From contig NC_081413.1 in assembly GCF_030272615.1 (NCBI RefSeq), positions 103,314,239 to 103,378,238 of the forward strand: a DNA stretch of 64,000 nucleotides. The letters are read 5' to 3'. The stretch comes from Cryptomeria japonica. Its lineage: Eukaryota; Streptophyta; Pinopsida; Cupressales; Cupressaceae. How positions within the stretch are numbered: position 1 is the first letter of the stretch; each line of letters begins with the position of its first letter. The translations under genes were made by a program, and so were the position numbers. A model generated the notes under the pieces. The model saw nothing but the letters and a program-made list of their open reading frames with translations. It had not been told where the DNA came from and did not search any database. Below, in pieces: positions 61,310 to 64,000 of the stretch.

Positions 61310-61700
61310 CTGATCAGCAAAGTATTGTACACTCAGAACGTATCCTTGCCGGGGTCCAGAGTTGGGTCGGGCCTCGGGCGAGGGTATGGGGGCGGCAGCC
61401 CCCAAAGTGGGCGAAGCCCGCTACGGGGGTTCGAGGGCGGTAGGCCCCGAGAAATGTTTTTTTGCTATTTTTTTGTTGATGAAAATCGACATTGTAATAA
61501 AACCCTAAAAAAACCAACTTTGTTTGTTGCCCTAAAAATGCATGTTATAAGCGGCTGGGATGCTTAAGGCATTGTAATGTTGATGTACTATTTTTGCTGG
61601 ATAATAAAAAAGATTGGACGACTGTGTATGGTGGACGTAACCCATTTTGGGTGAACCACTTTAAATCTCTATGTTATCTGTGTCCTATTTTATTTCTTTA
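61310..61700 (+). mobile_element. Possible Ty1/copia LTR fragment abutting E1 (E6)
   Basis: Abrupt change to GC-rich sequence (GGGGGCGGCAGCCCCC, GGGCGAAGCCCGC, about 61350-61460). It is followed by GGTGGACGTAACCCATTTTGGGTGAACCAC (about 61631-61660) and a GTTATCTGTGTCC end. These sequence habits resemble plant copia-type LTRs from general knowledge. I cannot define both ends or a duplication, so a solo or truncated LTR is the best guess. Confidence 0.4.
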
Positions 61701-64000
61701 TCTTTTGTATTTAAATCTGTGTAGTGTCCACCCTTGATTCGACTTATTTTGACTAGAGTTGACTTTTATATTTCGCTTGATAGACTTATCTAGACTATAT
61801 TTTGATGATTTGGATGATTATTACTCATGTGCTTCACTGACTTATGATTGATGTTAGATACTATTGGACATATGCTATTTTGATGATCTATATGGATGTT
61901 GATATTATCATGATTCATCATGTGATTTGATGATACATGTACTTGATGGACTTTATATGCTCACTATGTGATGGATTATTGATAGATTAGATTTATCATG
62001 GTTTTTGATGATGATTATGATTATGCTAGCCCTACTTTGTGATTACATATGATGAGATGTTTATGAGATGTGTTTGACTATTGTTGACTGTCTTCGTGAT
62101 AGAGACGATTCCACATCACTCATTGCGAGCGGGATGTGTCGTGGTGATTCTCTATCACTTGCTTGTTCTATATATGTATATGTATATGTATATGTTGTCT
62201 TATCATTTTGTGGTTGCAGGATTTTGCAGGTACCAGACATCGACTCCACCTGGCTTCACAGGTCTGAGTGTGTCTTTAGTTCCAATGGCTTATGTGGTTC
62301 GGAGATGGCATGAGATTCCCCTCACATACTCTAGGTCTAAGTTGTTCACCATGTTTAGTCAGCGTCTTGGCATAATTCGCCATGTCAGTTAGTAAACTTG
62401 GTCCTTTGGTATTGTGAGTCTACTTTATGCCAGTTGATTTACTTGATGATGTTAGAGTAATTATGTGTAGTTTTCTATTTGGAAATGTTTATTTTAATGT
62501 ATTTAATTTATAAGTTTTCAATATTTAATTATTTGATATTTATATTTATTTGATAATTAACATTTATTGATTTTATGATTATTTTAATAGTTGATAAGCT
62601 TTATTGTTGTTTAATATTTATTTAATATTTGCAACTAATCTTTAATGGTATTTGACTATTTAATTATTTATTTGACTTTTTATGATTTAACATTTATTTG
62701 ACATCTTTTATCTATTTGGTTCTTTAATTTATTTTATTAGCTTTTGGTTTAATTGATTTTAATTCCCTTTTGGATTAAATTTATTTTCATCTTATATTTA
62801 TTTAATAGTTTGACTTTTTATTTCTAAGTGGGGTGTATGAGCACAATAAATTAAATAAAGAAATAAAAACAATCCCACTTAGTTGAATAAGTATATTTTA
62901 TTTAATTTACCTACCCTTCACTCTCATTGGTTAAATTCAAAATGGGTGAATAAATTATATTATATGGTGGGTTGGTAAAATATACTCCAAAATGGAATAT
63001 TTTGATTGGTCGAAATTGAGGCTAGGGTTTTTGGATTATTGTTGCTTTTAATTTTCATTCCCGTGAAGTTTTTCGGTTGGATTTTTGCTATTCTCTGGAA
63101 ATTTCTCTAGCAAGTTTTCTTCCTTGGTTTTGGATTGCTGCACTTTTGGTTTTTGGCTAGAGCTTGATTGGATTTTGGTTTGGCTTGTGGGAGCTCTTCT
63201 TCAACTACAAACCATCACACAGGTTGTAGGTTGGAGGCTTCTCCATTGGTTTCTTGTTTTGCTTTCAAAGTTTGAAACTTGTATGCTCTGTGTTTGATTT
63301 GATAAAAATAATAATAATAATAATTTGGTTTACGCATTCTCTTTAATCTTCCTAGATTTGGAATGGGTAGCCACGAGATTTTAGATTCTTTGCTTGATTT
63401 ATAGTTCTGGAAATAATGCTTCCTGTGCATTGCCGTGAATGTTCAACATGAGGAATATCTTGCAGATTTTGTATATGTCCTGTGTGAATTAGTTTAATAA
63501 GATCTCTATTGGATATTAAGGAGATTCTAACCTGGTAGATAAGTTCTTATGGAGATTGTGAATCTGGGAAAGAGGAGAGTCTTTGTGAGCTCCCAATCTG
63601 GCTCTGCTGTAGAGGAGACTCACAGGACTTTTTCCCCTTTTTTATTTTCACACATCCCCTTGTCTATGGATGTTATTGGTTATGTGGAATGTATTTTAAA
63701 ATGTATTTGAGTCAAATATTATGCTTTCTATATTTTAGATTCAAGGTCGTAGTATTTCCTCAGTTTTTGACAGTGCTGGAGATGTTCTTCCTCCAAAAGT
63801 CTGCATTATGTTTTCAATTGGAGTTCCTTGAATGAATTTTACTATTTTATTTTGTTCACATATTCTTATATTTTATTTCGTGTTGATTCCAACGAGTATA
63901 AATACGTCATATTTGGCTGTTTATATTTCGAGCAGTTTTGATTTTGCACTTAAGTAGTTTTCTGCCAAAATTTACTTTTTTTTTTATGCGCTAAAATATC
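61701..64000. other. Unassigned AT-rich sequence right of the copia-like fragment
   Basis: No supported gene. A (TATATG)n microsatellite is at about 62167-62195. A TTTATTTGATATTTAATTATT-type low-complexity field lies at about 62460-62830. CTAGGGTTTTTGGATT near 63023 and ATAATAATAATAATAA at 63307-63324 are also present. The last 20 bases contain TATGCGCTAAAAT, like the E5 leader motif, but one copy is not enough to assign it. Confidence 0.5.

Noticed and set aside
62061-62392. Small ORFs around the TATATG microsatellite
   Set aside because: Short, repeat-driven, on both strands and without any known motif.

Overview
The window looks like intergenic DNA from a large-genome seed plant, plausibly a gymnosperm. 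That is inferred from the AT-rich, methylation-worn, deeply nested Ty3/gypsy LTR retrotransposons of plant type and from the plant mobile domain (PMD) sequences; the species cannot be read directly. I see no host gene and no tRNA or rRNA gene. Almost everything belongs to one stack of five nested elements, named E1-E5 here.

Layout. E1 is a decayed Tat-like Ty3/gypsy element on the minus strand: bases 1-7217 and 59408-61309. Inside its pol lies E2, a chromodomain-bearing Ty3/gypsy element on the minus strand (7218-59408; about 8.6 kb without insertions). E2's 3' LTR at the left was split by E3 (7965-33919, TSD aaaac). E2's 5' LTR at the right was split by E5 (41630-59294, TSD gtaag). E3 was split by E4 (18165-31097, TSD atttc), a second member of the same family in opposite orientation, so E3 and E4 form a huge inverted repeat. 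Right of E1 (61310-64000) is a probable copia-type LTR fragment followed by unassigned AT-rich DNA.

Coding content. E5 is a nearly complete Tat-like element of 17.7 kb. It has one unbroken gag-pol frame (gag, zinc knuckle, protease, G-patch-like segment, RT, RNase H plus second RNase H, integrase) spoiled only by five in-frame stops. E2 has gag, protease, RT/RNase H, integrase and chromodomain, all damaged. E3 and E4 are about 13 kb each and lack protease, RT and integrase. They carry instead a long glutamine/proline/serine-rich ORF that I cannot assign.

The most interesting system: E1, E5, E3 and E4 all carry an extra gene of the plant mobile domain type (or its tail) between pol or the unknown ORF and the 3' LTR, on the strand opposite to the element. 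In E5 and E3/E4, short-motif arrays lie just inside each LTR and repeat in the same sense relative to each inward-reading transcript. The PMD gene of E5 appears to have a small basic first exon and an intron that contains its array. E3/E4 share LTR ends, polypurine tract, a leader block and other non-coding blocks with E5. This suggests that E3/E4 are non-autonomous partners moved by an E5-type element.
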